Shown piece after piece: positions 9,918 through 19,337 of a stretch of DNA of 40,072 bases. This stretch comes from Rhodocyclaceae bacterium (GTDB lineage Bacteria > Pseudomonadota > Gammaproteobacteria > Burkholderiales > Rhodocyclaceae). The notes beneath the pieces were generated by a model, which did not search any database, was not told where the DNA came from, and worked only from the letters and a program-made list of their open reading frames with translations. Position 1 is the first letter of the stretch. Each line of letters opens with the position of its first letter. Both the position numbers and the translations under genes were made by a program. The stretch is taken from the NCBI GenBank assembly GCA_020445745.1, contig JAGRGB010000035.1:1-40072 (forward strand), in the 5' to 3' direction.

Positions 9918-12713
9918 ATGTTCCACATCAAGCAGCTCGAACTCGTCCACTGGGACTTCTGGCGCCGCTTCTCGCTGCCGCTGGACGCCCAGATCATCAC
10001 CATCGTCGGCCCCAACGGTTCCGGCAAGACCACCTTGCTCGATGCCTTGCGCACGCTGTTTGCACTGCGCTGCTCGGGCAAGCGCGACTTCCGCCGCTAC
10101 GTCCGGCGCGCCGACCGCAGCTTCGCCTGGATACGGGCGGTGGTCGCCAACCAGCCCGGGCCGTCCGGGCGCCGGCCGTTCTTTCCGTGCCTGCACGACG
10201 AGGTCACGCTGCTCTGCCGCATCCGCCGTGCGGGCGGCGACTGGACCCGCGACTACGCGATCCTCGACGGCGACGTCGCGATCGAGTCGGTCGAGGACGG
10301 TGCCGCCGACTGGGCCGGCCTGCGCGACTACCAGAACCGGCTCGCCTGGGGCGGGCTGACGCCGGCCATCGCCAAGGTGCTGTCACTGGAACAGGGCGAC
10401 ACCGACAAGCTGTGCGAGTACTCGCCGAAGGCGCTGCTCGAGCTGGTGTTCGACGTGTTCGGCGACAAGGAGGTGCTGGACAACTACGCCGCCGCCCGCG
10501 AAGAGCAGCGCAACGCCGAACGCGAGCTCGACGAACTCGGCCTCGACCTGGCACGCCTGAGCGCCCAGGCCGAGGCCAAGCGCCTGGAGGCCGACCGCTA
10601 CCTCGAATGGAAGCAGCTCCACGACGAGGCAGGCGCCCTCGAAGGCGAGATCGTGCCCCGGCTGGAAGCCGCCGAACTGCTGCGCACCGCCCGCGCCGAA
10701 CGCGGGGAACTGGCCCTGCTGAAGCGCGAGCGCCTCGATCGGCGCGCCGAGCTGCAGACACAGCTCGACGCGATCGCCCGTCTCGCCACCGAACGCGAGG
10801 CAGCCGAAGCCGATCGCGCACGGCTGCGGGAAGCAGAGACGGTCGCCGACCGAGCCCATCTCGACGCCCACGACCGGCTGCGCGATGTCGACAAGATCCT
10901 CGCCGAACGCGACGCACTGCGCGCCCGCGTCGCCGCCGAGCATGGCCAGGACGCGGTGGCGCTCGAACAACAGCACGAGCGGGCGGAAACGGCGCTCACC
11001 ACGCTGCGCGGCGAGGAGCGCGCGGCGCTCACCGAATTCGAGTCACGGACCGCCGAGCTGCGCGATGCCCGTACCCGCAGCGGACCGCCCGGTGACCCCG
11101 AGGTCGGCCGCTTTCGTGCCATCCTGAACGACGCGGGCATCGACCATCTGGCGCTCGCCGAAACCGTCGAACTCACCGACCCCGCCTGGCAGAGTGCGCT
11201 CGAGGCGGTGCTGCGCCCCTACCGCCACGTGCTGCTGCTGGAGCGCACGGCGGATCGCCACCAGGCCTGGGCGCTGGGCGAACGCGAGCGATTCCGCCAT
11301 TTCGTCGTACCGGAGCGCGAGGCGGCGGCACCTCCCCGGCCCGGCAGCCTCGCCGAGGTCGTGCGCTTCACCGCGGCGGTGCCGCGCTGGCTGGTCGATC
11401 TGCTGGGCCGCATCCGCCGGGTCGACAGCGTCGAGGCCGCACGGGAGCTGCCGCCCGAGGTCGAATGGCTGACCCGCGACGGCTACCACCGGGAGCGGCG
11501 GGGTGCCCGCCACCTGGGACGGCCACGCGACTTCCATTTCGGCGAGCTCGCGCGCCAGGCCCGCATCACGGCGCTGGAACAGGATGTGGCGGCGCTGGAC
11601 GCGCGGCTGGCGAGCCTGCGACCGCAGCGCGACGCCGCCGAGAAGCAGCTTTCAGCGCTGCGCCAGCGTCTGCTCGGCCTGCAGTCGGCCCAGCTGCTGG
11701 CTGCCAACGCCGACCACTATGCCGCCGCCGAGGCCGCGATCGGCGATGCCCGTGTCGCGCTGGCCTCGGCCGAGCGCGCCCGCGGCGAAGTCCGCAGCAG
11801 CCTCGAGGAGCGGCGCGACACGCTGCACGGCATCGACATCGAACTCGACCGCCGCCAGCGCGCGCGGCTGGGCCTCGAACAGCGCATCGCGGCAATCGTC
11901 CGGGACAGCGGGCCAAGACGCCACGGCCAGGCCGAGCGCCTGCTCGCACTGCGTCGCCGGCGCCGCGAAATGAAGGCCGAATGGCTGGCGGAAGTGGACA
12001 TCGCCGCCATCGCGGAGCGCTACGATGGCGCCGCCGGCGCCCGACGCGAGCTGCAACGGCTGCAGGCCCGCCTGGCCGACGGCGACTGGGTCACCGACGC
12101 GGCGGTGATGACGTTGTCCGAGCGGCTGCGCGCCGAGGTGGACCAGCGCGATCGCGACTACCGGCAGCGCCAGGGCTATTGCGCCACCGCCCGGCACCAC
12201 ACCGACGAGGCCCGCGCCGCGTACATCGCCAAGCTGCGCGCCACGGTGCGTCAATACGGCAAGAACCTGCGCGCCCTCGGCGAACTGGCTCATGTCGGCG
12301 TCGAATGCAACACGCCGATGCTGGACAACGACGACCTGTCGGTATCCCAGGCCGGGCTCGACGTGCGTTTCGATTTCGACCGCAAGGGCGCGGTCGGGCT
12401 CAACGATGGCGAAGCGTCGGGCGGCCAGCAGGTCATGAAGTCGCTGATCCTGCTGATCGCGTTGCTGATGGACGAAGCACGGCCGGGCGGTTTCGTCTTC
12501 ATCGACGAACCCTTCGCCCACCTCGACGTCGCCAACATCGACCGGGTGGGCAGCTTCCTGCGGGCCACCCGCGCCCAGTACCTGATCACCACGCCGGTGA
12601 CCCACAACGCCAACGTCTTCGAACCGGCCCAGCTCACCCTGGTGACCCGCAAGAAGCCGCCGGCCGATTCCTGGGCGCCACCGATCGGCGTGATGCTGCG
12701 CGAACGGACCTGA
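9918..12713 (+). CDS. JetC/MksB-like SMC ATPase, compact form
   Basis: SMC motor of the complex, 931 residues. Walker A 'GPNGSGKTT' is at 31-39 in the N-terminal head half. The C-terminal head half has the ABC signature 'SGGQQ' (from Ser834) and Walker B 'FVFIDEPFAHLD' (Asp863, Glu864). Between them lie two charged coiled-coil arms (about 175-390 and 545-770) rich in Ala, Arg, Glu and Leu, around a non-coiled hinge-like domain (about 394-540). In Wadjet systems this motor extrudes DNA loops to find small circular DNA. The arms are clearly shorter than those of MukB (about 1480 residues). A 76-base spacer precedes the ATG, with only a weak ribosome site; an earlier GTG in another frame is not a real start. 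Confidence 0.88.
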   Translation: MFHIKQLELVHWDFWRRFSLPLDAQIITIVGPNGSGKTTLLDALRTLFALRCSGKRDFRRYVRRADRSFAWIRAVVANQPGPSGRRPFFPCLHDEVTLLCRIRRAGGDWTRDYAILDGDVAIESVEDGAADWAGLRDYQNRLAWGGLTPAIAKVLSLEQGDTDKLCEYSPKALLELVFDVFGDKEVLDNYAAAREEQRNAERELDELGLDLARLSAQAEAKRLEADRYLEWKQLHDEAGALEGEIVPRLEAAELLRTARAERGELALLKRERLDRRAELQTQLDAIARLATEREAAEADRARLREAETVADRAHLDAHDRLRDVDKILAERDALRARVAAEHGQDAVALEQQHERAETALTTLRGEERAALTEFESRTAELRDARTRSGPPGDPEVGRFRAILNDAGIDHLALAETVELTDPAWQSALEAVLRPYRHVLLLERTADRHQAWALGERERFRHFVVPEREAAAPPRPGSLAEVVRFTAAVPRWLVDLLGRIRRVDSVEAARELPPEVEWLTRDGYHRERRGARHLGRPRDFHFGELARQARITALEQDVAALDARLASLRPQRDAAEKQLSALRQRLLGLQSAQLLAANADHYAAAEAAIGDARVALASAERARGEVRSSLEERRDTLHGIDIELDRRQRARLGLEQRIAAIVRDSGPRRHGQAERLLALRRRRREMKAEWLAEVDIAAIAERYDGAAGARRELQRLQARLADGDWVTDAAVMTLSERLRAEVDQRDRDYRQRQGYCATARHHTDEARAAYIAKLRATVRQYGKNLRALGELAHVGVECNTPMLDNDDLSVSQAGLDVRFDFDRKGAVGLNDGEASGGQQVMKSLILLIALLMDEARPGGFVFIDEPFAHLDVANIDRVGSFLRATRAQYLITTPVTHNANVFEPAQLTLVTRKKPPADSWAPPIGVMLRERT

Positions 12714-12716
12714 GCC

Positions 12717-13997
12717 GTGGCGCGGTGGGTCGCGGACGACCTCGCCTGGGGCGAACCCGATGCCGACGGCATCTGCGTGAGCTGGCTCAGCGATCCGTCG
12801 CGGTCGAGCCTGCGCGGCCATCGACTGCGCCGGCGCATGTCCGTCGCTGCCGACGACCCGGGCGTCTGGCCCGAGCCATGGCGCATGATCGCCGGCAAGT
12901 GGCTGAGCAAGGCGGCGGCCGGGCGAGCGATCCGCCGCGATGCGCTGCTGCGTGCGGCCGGCGTCGACCACGCCAACGATGCCCTGCGGCTGATCCAGCA
13001 CCTCTTCGCCGGCGGCCGGCTGGGCGTCGAGGAACGACGCGCCAGCCACGGCTGGACGGCCGTCGCCTGGTACTTCGTCGACCCCGCCGGGCTGCGCCGC
13101 GCCCTCGGCCTGGATGAACCCGGCGCGCACCAGCGCGCCTGGCAGGCGCTGCGGGCGGAACCCTTGCCTGACGAAGACCTGTGCCGGGCGGCCCGCAGCC
13201 TCGACGCGGTGCCGCCGCGAACGGCGGTGGCCCGCTTTCGCCTGCTCCAGGCATTGCATCGATGGCGGCTCGCCGGCGGTGCGCGCGCGACCGCGACGCG
13301 GCGTGATTTCGCCTACTTCGCCCGTGGCGACACCAAGGCCGTCAGCAGCGCCGAGTGGGCCTGGCTCGGTGCCAACGTCGATCTCGCTGCCGACGGCATC
13401 GGAGATCACCAGCCGACCCTGCTGCTGGCCGGCAGCCTGAGCCTGATCGGCGCGGAGGGTCGCATCGACTGCGCCGCGCTGTCCGGCCTGGTCGGCATCG
13501 CCACCGATTCGCTGACGGCGCTGAAGGCCATCGAGCATCCCCCCGAGCGTTGGCTGGTGGTCGAGAACCGCTCGGCGTTCGACAAGGTGGCATGTACGCT
13601 GGCACCGCGCTGTGCGGCCCTGTGGCTGCCCGGCTACCCGCCGCTGTGGTGGACCGAGGCGGTGTCCCGATTGCTGGCGCAAGCTCCTGCGCCGGCGTGG
13701 ATCGCCTGCGACCCCGATCCGGACGGCGTCCACATCGCCCTCCAGGCCGGGGCGCTGTGGCGCGACCGCGACCTCGACTGGATTCCGTGGCAGATGGCGC
13801 CCGCCCAGCTCGCGAGCCTGCGACATCACCGCCCGCTGAGTGAACGCGACGCTGCGCTCGCCGAGCAGTTGCTCGGCGCGGCGCTGCCGGACGAATTGCG
13901 TGCACTGCTGCAATGGATGCAGACCAGCCGGGTCAAGGGCGAGCAGGAGGCACTGTTCCTGCCGCCGTTGCCGTCCCGGAACGGTCCCGGCGATTGA
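12717..13997 (+). CDS. JetD/MksG-like Toprim nuclease subunit
   Basis: DNA-cleaving subunit of Wadjet-type systems, related to the topoisomerase VI A subunit. The Toprim site is visible: catalytic Glu283 in 'WLVVENRSAF' and the DxD pair Asp332/Asp334 in 'WIACDPDPDG'. The upstream 'FARGDTKAV' segment and the C-terminal 'KGEQEALFLP' resemble the conserved blocks of DUF3322/DUF2220 proteins. The N-terminal 200 residues are helical and probably hold the arm that contacts the SMC core. The start is GTG, three bases after the jetC stop, so expression is likely coupled. At 426 residues it is near the usual length, and all catalytic residues are intact, so the nuclease should be active. Confidence 0.85.
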   Translation: MARWVADDLAWGEPDADGICVSWLSDPSRSSLRGHRLRRRMSVAADDPGVWPEPWRMIAGKWLSKAAAGRAIRRDALLRAAGVDHANDALRLIQHLFAGGRLGVEERRASHGWTAVAWYFVDPAGLRRALGLDEPGAHQRAWQALRAEPLPDEDLCRAARSLDAVPPRTAVARFRLLQALHRWRLAGGARATATRRDFAYFARGDTKAVSSAEWAWLGANVDLAADGIGDHQPTLLLAGSLSLIGAEGRIDCAALSGLVGIATDSLTALKAIEHPPERWLVVENRSAFDKVACTLAPRCAALWLPGYPPLWWTEAVSRLLAQAPAPAWIACDPDPDGVHIALQAGALWRDRDLDWIPWQMAPAQLASLRHHRPLSERDAALAEQLLGAALPDELRALLQWMQTSRVKGEQEALFLPPLPSRNGPGD

Positions 13998-14038
13998 CCG
14001 CAGGTCCCTGCCGGGCGGCGGATAAAGTATCGGAAGCG

Positions 14039-15148
14039 GTGGCCGTTACCGGGAAAACGTGGACCGTGCGGGGCACTTCCGGTTTGGTCGAAGCATCGAG
14101 AATTCTGCAACTGCTGCTGGGCGCCGAGGCCCTCGGACGTCTGCGCGGCCGCGAGGAGGCCTATCGCGAGGCCACCGGATGCGTGTTGCGCTTCCTGGGC
14201 GCACGCCACGCCCTGCTCTACAAGGTCGCAGCCGACCGGGAAGGCCTTCAGGTACATCCGCTGGGCTGGCGCATCGCCGACGACGGCGAGGATTTTTGGC
14301 TGAGCGGCGACGCGATGCTGCCGAGCTTCGACCCCGGCGCCCTGCTGCTCGAATGCTACGGCGCCGCCGAAGGCCGCTGCCTGCACTGCGATCAGGGAGA
14401 CTGGACCGTGGTGTTCGCGATCGGGCCCCATCTGCGCGCCAACTGGCTGCTCGAGATCCATGCCGACATGCGCCCCTCGGATCTCGAACTCGAAGCCGTC
14501 GCGAGCTTTCTGCGCTGCTTCCGCAACCAGCAGGAGCTGTGGGACTACGCCAACCTCGACACCCTGACCAGGCTGCTCAACCGCAAGACCTTCGAGGAGA
14601 GTTTCGATCGCCTGATCGACCGCGCCGCCAATGCCCAGTACGAACGTCTGATGTCGCGGGGCCCGGTCGAACTGACCCGGCCGTGCTGGCTCGGCGTGAT
14701 CGACATCGACCACTTCAAGCGCATCAACGACGGCTACGGCCACCTCTTCGGCGACGAGGTCCTGCTGCGTATCGCCAACCTGATGCGTAACAGTTTCCGC
14801 GCCAGCGATCGCCTGTTCCGTTTCGGTGGCGAAGAGTTCGTGGCGATGATCCATCACGCCGAGGACGAGGTCATCGCGGCCATCTTCGACCGCTTCCGGC
14901 AAGCCGTCGAAGCGCACCAGTTCCCGCAGATCGGCCAGGTCACGTGCTCGATCGGCTTCACCCGGATCGACCCGTCGCGGTTGCCGGCGGAACTCCTCGG
15001 CCAGGCCGACGAGGCCCTCTACTACTCGAAGGAGTCCGGGCGCAACCGGACCAGTCAGTACGAGGTGCTGATCGCCCAGGGCCTGATCCACGCCCAGGAG
15101 AACATCTCGGCCGCCCATCAGGCAGAAGCCGACATCTTCTTCGACTGA
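14039..15148 (+). CDS. Diguanylate cyclase with N-terminal sensor domain
   Basis: Makes cyclic di-GMP from two GTP. The GGDEF domain is at the C-terminus with an active site 'GGEEF' at about residues 263-267. Five residues before it is 'RASD', a complete RxxD inhibitory I-site, so product feedback is expected. The metal-binding '[11 protein letters not shown]' motif is also intact. The N-terminal 160 residues look like a GAF-like soluble sensor domain; no membrane segment is present. The start is uncertain: GTG at 14039 is used, but GTG at 14066 is equally possible; an ATG at 13913 lies inside jetD and is unlikely. It sits between the SMC system and lysS on the same strand; any functional link is unproven. 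Confidence 0.85.
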   Translation: MAVTGKTWTVRGTSGLVEASRILQLLLGAEALGRLRGREEAYREATGCVLRFLGARHALLYKVAADREGLQVHPLGWRIADDGEDFWLSGDAMLPSFDPGALLLECYGAAEGRCLHCDQGDWTVVFAIGPHLRANWLLEIHADMRPSDLELEAVASFLRCFRNQQELWDYANLDTLTRLLNRKTFEESFDRLIDRAANAQYERLMSRGPVELTRPCWLGVIDIDHFKRINDGYGHLFGDEVLLRIANLMRNSFRASDRLFRFGGEEFVAMIHHAEDEVIAAIFDRFRQAVEAHQFPQIGQVTCSIGFTRIDPSRLPAELLGQADEALYYSKESGRNRTSQYEVLIAQGLIHAQENISAAHQAEADIFFD

Positions 15149-15263
15149 CGCGGGCCGGCGCCGGGTCGCCGACGCGACGCCGGCCGCCGCTTGTGTCAGA
15201 ATTTCGCTCTTTTCCATCCTGCGGCCCGTCCGCACGATGCACCGGCAACAGCAAGAGCGAACC

Positions 15264-16766
15264 ATGTCCGAACCGACACCGCCCCAAGCTTCCGACGACA
15301 ATCAATTGATCGCCGAGCGCCGTGCCAAGCTGGCCGACTGGCGTGCCAGCGGCCAGGCCTTCCCGAACGACTTCGAACGCGAGAACACCGCGGGCAAGCT
15401 CGACGAGCTGTACGGTGAGAAGGACCGGGAAGATCTCGAAGCGACGCCGGTGGCGGTCAAGGTCGCAGGCCGGATCATGCTCAAGCGGGTAATGGGCAAG
15501 GCCGCATTCCTGACCGTGCAGGACCTGTCGGGGCGGATCCAGCTCTATGTCTCCAAGAGCGATGCCGGCGGCGACATGCTCGACGCCGTCAAGCACTGGG
15601 ACCTGGGCGACATCGTCGGTGCCGTCGGTACGCTGTTCAAGACACGAACCGGCGAGCTGACCGTCAACTGCACGTCGATCCGCCTGCTGACCAAGAGCCT
15701 GCGCCCGCTGCCGGAGAAGTTCCACGGCCTCAGCGACCAGGAGACCCGCTACCGGCAGCGCTACCTCGACCTGATCGTCAGCGAGGAATCGCGCTTCACC
15801 TTCGTTGCCCGCAGCCGGCTGGTGCAGTCGATCCGCAACTACATGGTCGAGCACGGCTTCCTCGAAGTCGAGACGCCGATGATGCACCCGATACCGGGCG
15901 GCGCCGCCGCCAAGCCCTTCGTCACCCATCACAATGCGCTCGACATGGGACTGTATCTGCGCATCGCGCCCGAGCTCTACCTCAAGCGCCTGGTGGTCGG
16001 TGGCTTCGAGAAGGTGTTCGAGGTCAATCGCAATTTCCGCAACGAAGGCCTCAGCCCCCGGCACAATCCCGAATTCACGATGATGGAGTTCTACGAGGCC
16101 TACGCGGATTACCGCAGCTTGATGAACTTCACCGAGGGCCTGCTCCGGCACGCCGCCCGCGAAGCACTCGGCACCGAGGTGTTCGAGTACCAGGGCAGGA
16201 CACTCGACCTGTCGAAGCCCTTCGCGAGGCTGACCATCGTCGACGCCATTCGCAAGCATCACCCGGGCTTCACGGCCGACCAGCTCGGCGATGCCCACTG
16301 GCTGCGCGACAAGCTGGCCGGCATGGAAGTCGATATGCGGCCCGGCATGGGCCTCGGCGCCCTGCAACTGGCGCTGTTCGAGGAGACCACGGAGGCAGAC
16401 CTGTGGGAGCCCACCTTCATCATCGACTACCCGGCCGAGGTGTCGCCGCTGGCCCGCCGCAGCGACAGCCAGCCCGACATTGCCGAGCGCTTCGAGCTGT
16501 TCATCGTCGGACGCGAGATCGCCAACGGCTTCTCGGAACTCAACGACCCCGAGGACCAGGCACAGCGCTTCCTCGAACAGATGAAAGCCAAGGAGGCAGG
16601 CGACGAGGAAGCGATGTTCTACGACGCCGACTACATCCGCGCTCTCGAATTCGGCCTGCCGCCCACCGGCGGCTGCGGCATCGGCATCGACCGGCTGGTG
16701 ATGCTGCTGACCGACAGTCCGGCGATCCGCGACGTCATCCTGTTTCCCCAGATGCGGCCGGAATGA
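15264..16766 (+). CDS. lysS: Lysyl-tRNA synthetase, class II
   Basis: Charges tRNA-Lys. It has 500 residues, the normal length. The N-terminal OB-fold anticodon-binding domain is followed by the class II catalytic core: motif 2 in '[19 protein letters not shown]' and motif 3 in '[17 protein letters not shown]'. The ATG at 15264 has a weak GAGCGA purine stretch before it; an upstream ATG (15237) would add nine unconserved residues. In many proteobacteria lysS lies directly after prfB; here the SMC operon and a GGDEF gene separate them. A possible extended -10 (TGTCAGAAT, 15194-15202) suggests lysS also has its own promoter. Confidence 0.96.
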   Translation: MSEPTPPQASDDNQLIAERRAKLADWRASGQAFPNDFERENTAGKLDELYGEKDREDLEATPVAVKVAGRIMLKRVMGKAAFLTVQDLSGRIQLYVSKSDAGGDMLDAVKHWDLGDIVGAVGTLFKTRTGELTVNCTSIRLLTKSLRPLPEKFHGLSDQETRYRQRYLDLIVSEESRFTFVARSRLVQSIRNYMVEHGFLEVETPMMHPIPGGAAAKPFVTHHNALDMGLYLRIAPELYLKRLVVGGFEKVFEVNRNFRNEGLSPRHNPEFTMMEFYEAYADYRSLMNFTEGLLRHAAREALGTEVFEYQGRTLDLSKPFARLTIVDAIRKHHPGFTADQLGDAHWLRDKLAGMEVDMRPGMGLGALQLALFEETTEADLWEPTFIIDYPAEVSPLARRSDSQPDIAERFELFIVGREIANGFSELNDPEDQAQRFLEQMKAKEAGDEEAMFYDADYIRALEFGLPPTGGCGIGIDRLVMLLTDSPAIRDVILFPQMRPE

Positions 16767-16782
16767 CGCGGAGCGCCGGGTG

Positions 16783-17271
16783 ATGGGCATCCAGCAATTG
16801 CAGATCGCCTACGATGCACTGGCCGATCGCCTGCTGCTGCGGCTCAGCACCAGCGCCGGCGAGGAGTACCTGGCCCATCTCACCCGGCGCTTCGTGTCCC
16901 AGATATGGCCCGGACTGGCGGCCTCGCTGGCGGCCGCGGCGCCGTCGGACCCGGCCACCTCGACCGAGACCCGGGGCGGACGCTTCGACCGGCCCTACGA
17001 AGCACCCGCCGACGTCGAACACCCGCTCGGCACCACGCCGCTGCTGGTCGCCGAAGCGCGCATGGAACGGGACGACCAGGGCAGGCTCCAGCTGCAGCTG
17101 AAGGAGCGCCGCCAGCGCGCTTTCTCGCTGACCCTGAATCCGTCCTTGCTGAGGGTCTTCTGCGCGATGCTGCGGGCTGCCGTCGACGCCGCGGACTGGG
17201 GCTTGTCGCTCGGCGACGGCGATGGCACGGTCGCGAGCGAATCCGGCCAGCGACCCACCACCCTGCACTGA
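16783..17271 (+). CDS. Conserved-looking protein of unknown function
   Basis: A 162-residue protein I do not recognise. It begins 'MGIQQLQIAYDALADRLLLR' and reads as a small soluble alpha/beta protein, with a central Ala/Pro-rich loop (about 45-80) and a second conserved-looking half around 'QRAFSLTLNPSLLRVFCAML'. There is no signal peptide, membrane segment or known motif. The start is the ATG at 16783, nine bases after GGAG; a GTG three bases earlier is possible. It lies 16 bases after lysS and 37 before mnmC, so the three are probably co-transcribed. Codon use and strand agree with its neighbours, so it is likely a real gene. Confidence 0.7.
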   Translation: MGIQQLQIAYDALADRLLLRLSTSAGEEYLAHLTRRFVSQIWPGLAASLAAAAPSDPATSTETRGGRFDRPYEAPADVEHPLGTTPLLVAEARMERDDQGRLQLQLKERRQRAFSLTLNPSLLRVFCAMLRAAVDAADWGLSLGDGDGTVASESGQRPTTLH

Positions 17272-17308
17272 ACCGACGGCCGGCCGCGCGCCGCCCCCGG
17301 GACTGGCC

Positions 17309-19237
17309 ATGTATGAAGTCATCACACCGGCCGAACTGAGCTTCAATGGCGACGGCACGCCCTATTCGGCGCGCTTCGACGATGTCTACCATTCGGCGCA
17401 CGGGGCGCTCGGCCAGGCATCGCACGTCTTTCTGGGCGGCAACCAGTTGCCCGGGCGCTGGCGCCATCGCCGCAGCTTCACGGTCGTGGAGACCGGTTTC
17501 GGCACCGGCGTCAACTTCCTCGCCTGTTGGGCGGCGTGGCGTGCAGACCCCCTGCGCAGCGATCGCCTGCACTTCGTGTCGACCGAAAAGCATCCCTTCG
17601 CGGCGCGCGATCTCGCCCGCCTGCATGGCCGCTTTCCGGATCTCGCGGCGCAATCGGCGGTGCTTTGCCGCGGCTGGCCGCCGGCGCTGCCCGGAGTGCA
17701 TCGGCTGCACCTGGACGACGGGCGGGTCACCCTGACCCTGCTGTTCGGCGACGCCACCACTGCCCTCGCCCGGCTCGACTGCGCCGCCGACGCCCTCTTC
17801 CTCGACGGCTTCTCGCCTGCCCGCAACCCCGAAATGTGGTCGCCGCGCCTGTGCCATCTGCTGGCCGGCGTGTGCGCCCCCGATGCCACCCTCGCCACCT
17901 GGTCGGTCGCGGCGCCGGTGCGCAGCGCGCTGACCCACGCCGGCTTCGCGGTACAGCGCGTCCCCGGCTTCGCCGCCAAGCGCGAGATGCTGGTCGGCAG
18001 GCTCGCCGCTCGCGGAGGTCGCGACGAGGGGGCCGTCGCTGCACGCGCGCCGGCGAACGCCATCGTCGTCGGTGCCGGTCTCGCCGGCAGCGCGATCGCG
18101 GAACGACTGGCCAGCCGTGGCTGGCAGGTGGACCTGATCGAACACGCCGACGCGCCCGGACGGGGTGCGTCGGGCAACCTGGCCGGCGTGCTGCGTCCGC
18201 TGCCGAGCCTCGACGACAACCGCCTCGCCCGGCTAACCCGCGCCGGCACCTTGTACGGGCTGCGCCATCTGGTCCACCTCGCCGAGCGGGGACGAGCGCC
18301 GCGCTGGGACGCTTGCGGCGTGCTCCATCTGGCCCGCGACGGCGAGCACGAACGCAAGCAGCGCGAACTCGTCGCGCGCCAGATGCCCCCGTCCGACTAC
18401 CTGCGCTTCGTCAGCCGTGACGAAGCTGCCGCCATCGCCGGCTGGCCGGTGGCGACCGGAGGCTGGTGGTTTCCCGGCGCCGGCTGGGTGATGCCACCGT
18501 CGCTGTGCGCGGCCAACCTGGCCGCCTGCGGGGACGCCCTGCGCAGCCACTTCGGCCGCCACCTGGCCCGGCTCGAACGCTCGGGCGAACAGTGGCTCGC
18601 GCGCGACAATGCCGGCGAGACGATCGCCACAGCCGGCGTCGTGGTGCTCGCCAACGGCATCGAGCTGCGCGATCTGCCGGAGGCCGATGCCCTGCCGCTG
18701 CGTTCGGCACGCGGCCAGGTGACCCATCTGCCGGCCGCCGACGGGTCGCCACCGCAGGTGGTGGTATGCGGTCTCGGCTACATCAGCCCGCCGGTGGACG
18801 GCGTCCGCTGCGCAGGGGCCAGCTTCCAGGTCGAGGATCACGACGACGCGCTGCGACCATCGGACCAGCACGACAACCTCGGGCGCCTCGAATTCATGCT
18901 GCCGGGCTACCGGGATGGCCTCGCCGAGCCAGCGCTGGCCGGCCGGGTGGGCTTCCGCGCTGCCTCTCCCGATCGCCTGCCGATGGTCGGCGGGCTGGCC
19001 GCCGACGCGGCCGGCGCCACGGCGATGGCCGACGGCACCATCGAACGCCGGCCGGGCCTTTTCGCGATTTCCGGATTCGGCGCGCGGGGCCTGGTATGGT
19101 CGGCGATCGCGGCGGAACTGCTGGCCAGCCGATTGTCGGGCGAGCCGCTGCCGCTGGAGCGCGACATCGTCGCGGCGCTGGATCCGGCGCGCTTCCTGCT
19201 GCGGCCGCAACGCCGCAGAAGAAGTAAGCACTCGTAA
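17309..19237 (+). CDS. mnmC: Bifunctional tRNA U34 modification enzyme MnmC
   Basis: Completes the 5-methylaminomethyl-(2-thio)uridine modification at the wobble position of several tRNAs. Two domains are visible in the usual order. The N-terminal MnmC2 methyltransferase has the SAM-binding 'VVETGFGTGVNFL' near residue 60 and 'DALFLDGFSPARNPEMW' further on. The C-terminal MnmC1 FAD-dependent oxidase has its Rossmann 'VVGAGLAGSAIAERL' near residue 251 and an FAD-contact C-terminus at 'FAISGFGARGLVWS'. At 642 residues it is near normal length. The ATG at 17309 is chosen because conserved sequence starts there ('YEVITPAELSFNGDG'). The last bases overlap a set of short direct repeats. Confidence 0.93.
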   Translation: MYEVITPAELSFNGDGTPYSARFDDVYHSAHGALGQASHVFLGGNQLPGRWRHRRSFTVVETGFGTGVNFLACWAAWRADPLRSDRLHFVSTEKHPFAARDLARLHGRFPDLAAQSAVLCRGWPPALPGVHRLHLDDGRVTLTLLFGDATTALARLDCAADALFLDGFSPARNPEMWSPRLCHLLAGVCAPDATLATWSVAAPVRSALTHAGFAVQRVPGFAAKREMLVGRLAARGGRDEGAVAARAPANAIVVGAGLAGSAIAERLASRGWQVDLIEHADAPGRGASGNLAGVLRPLPSLDDNRLARLTRAGTLYGLRHLVHLAERGRAPRWDACGVLHLARDGEHERKQRELVARQMPPSDYLRFVSRDEAAAIAGWPVATGGWWFPGAGWVMPPSLCAANLAACGDALRSHFGRHLARLERSGEQWLARDNAGETIATAGVVVLANGIELRDLPEADALPLRSARGQVTHLPAADGSPPQVVVCGLGYISPPVDGVRCAGASFQVEDHDDALRPSDQHDNLGRLEFMLPGYRDGLAEPALAGRVGFRAASPDRLPMVGGLAADAAGATAMADGTIERRPGLFAISGFGARGLVWSAIAAELLASRLSGEPLPLERDIVAALDPARFLLRPQRRRRSKHS

Positions 19238-19261
19238 GCAGAATCGGTTGATTTGTAAGCA
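19224..19261 (+). repeat. Three phased GTAAGCA direct repeats
   Basis: GTAAGCA occurs at 19224-19230, 19234-19240 and 19255-19261, spaced 10 and 21 bases apart, close to one and two helical turns. The first two overlap the 3' end of mnmC and its stop; the third is in the gap before the glycine-zipper gene, which starts 77 bases later. Phased repeats in an otherwise GC-rich gap look like binding sites for a regulator, but no regulator is identified. Confidence 0.5.
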
Positions 19262-19337
19262 ATTCTCGAACTTCGACCTGCGCCGGACGCAGCCACGATA
19301 GATTTTCCGGAGACCAGGACTCACGGAGAATCCAGCG

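Noticed and set aside
9838-10359. A GTG-started frame overlapping the jetB stop and reading through the jetC start
   Set aside because: Its Arg/Pro/Ser/Ala-rich translation has no motif, while the jetC frame in the same DNA has a perfect Walker A.
11652-13913. A 753-codon minus-strand open frame opposite jetC and jetD
   Set aside because: Same reason: a shadow of two genes with intact ATPase and Toprim motifs.
14958-16790. A 610-codon minus-strand open frame opposite lysS
   Set aside because: Antisense to lysS, with no recognisable motif and composition typical of a GC-driven shadow.
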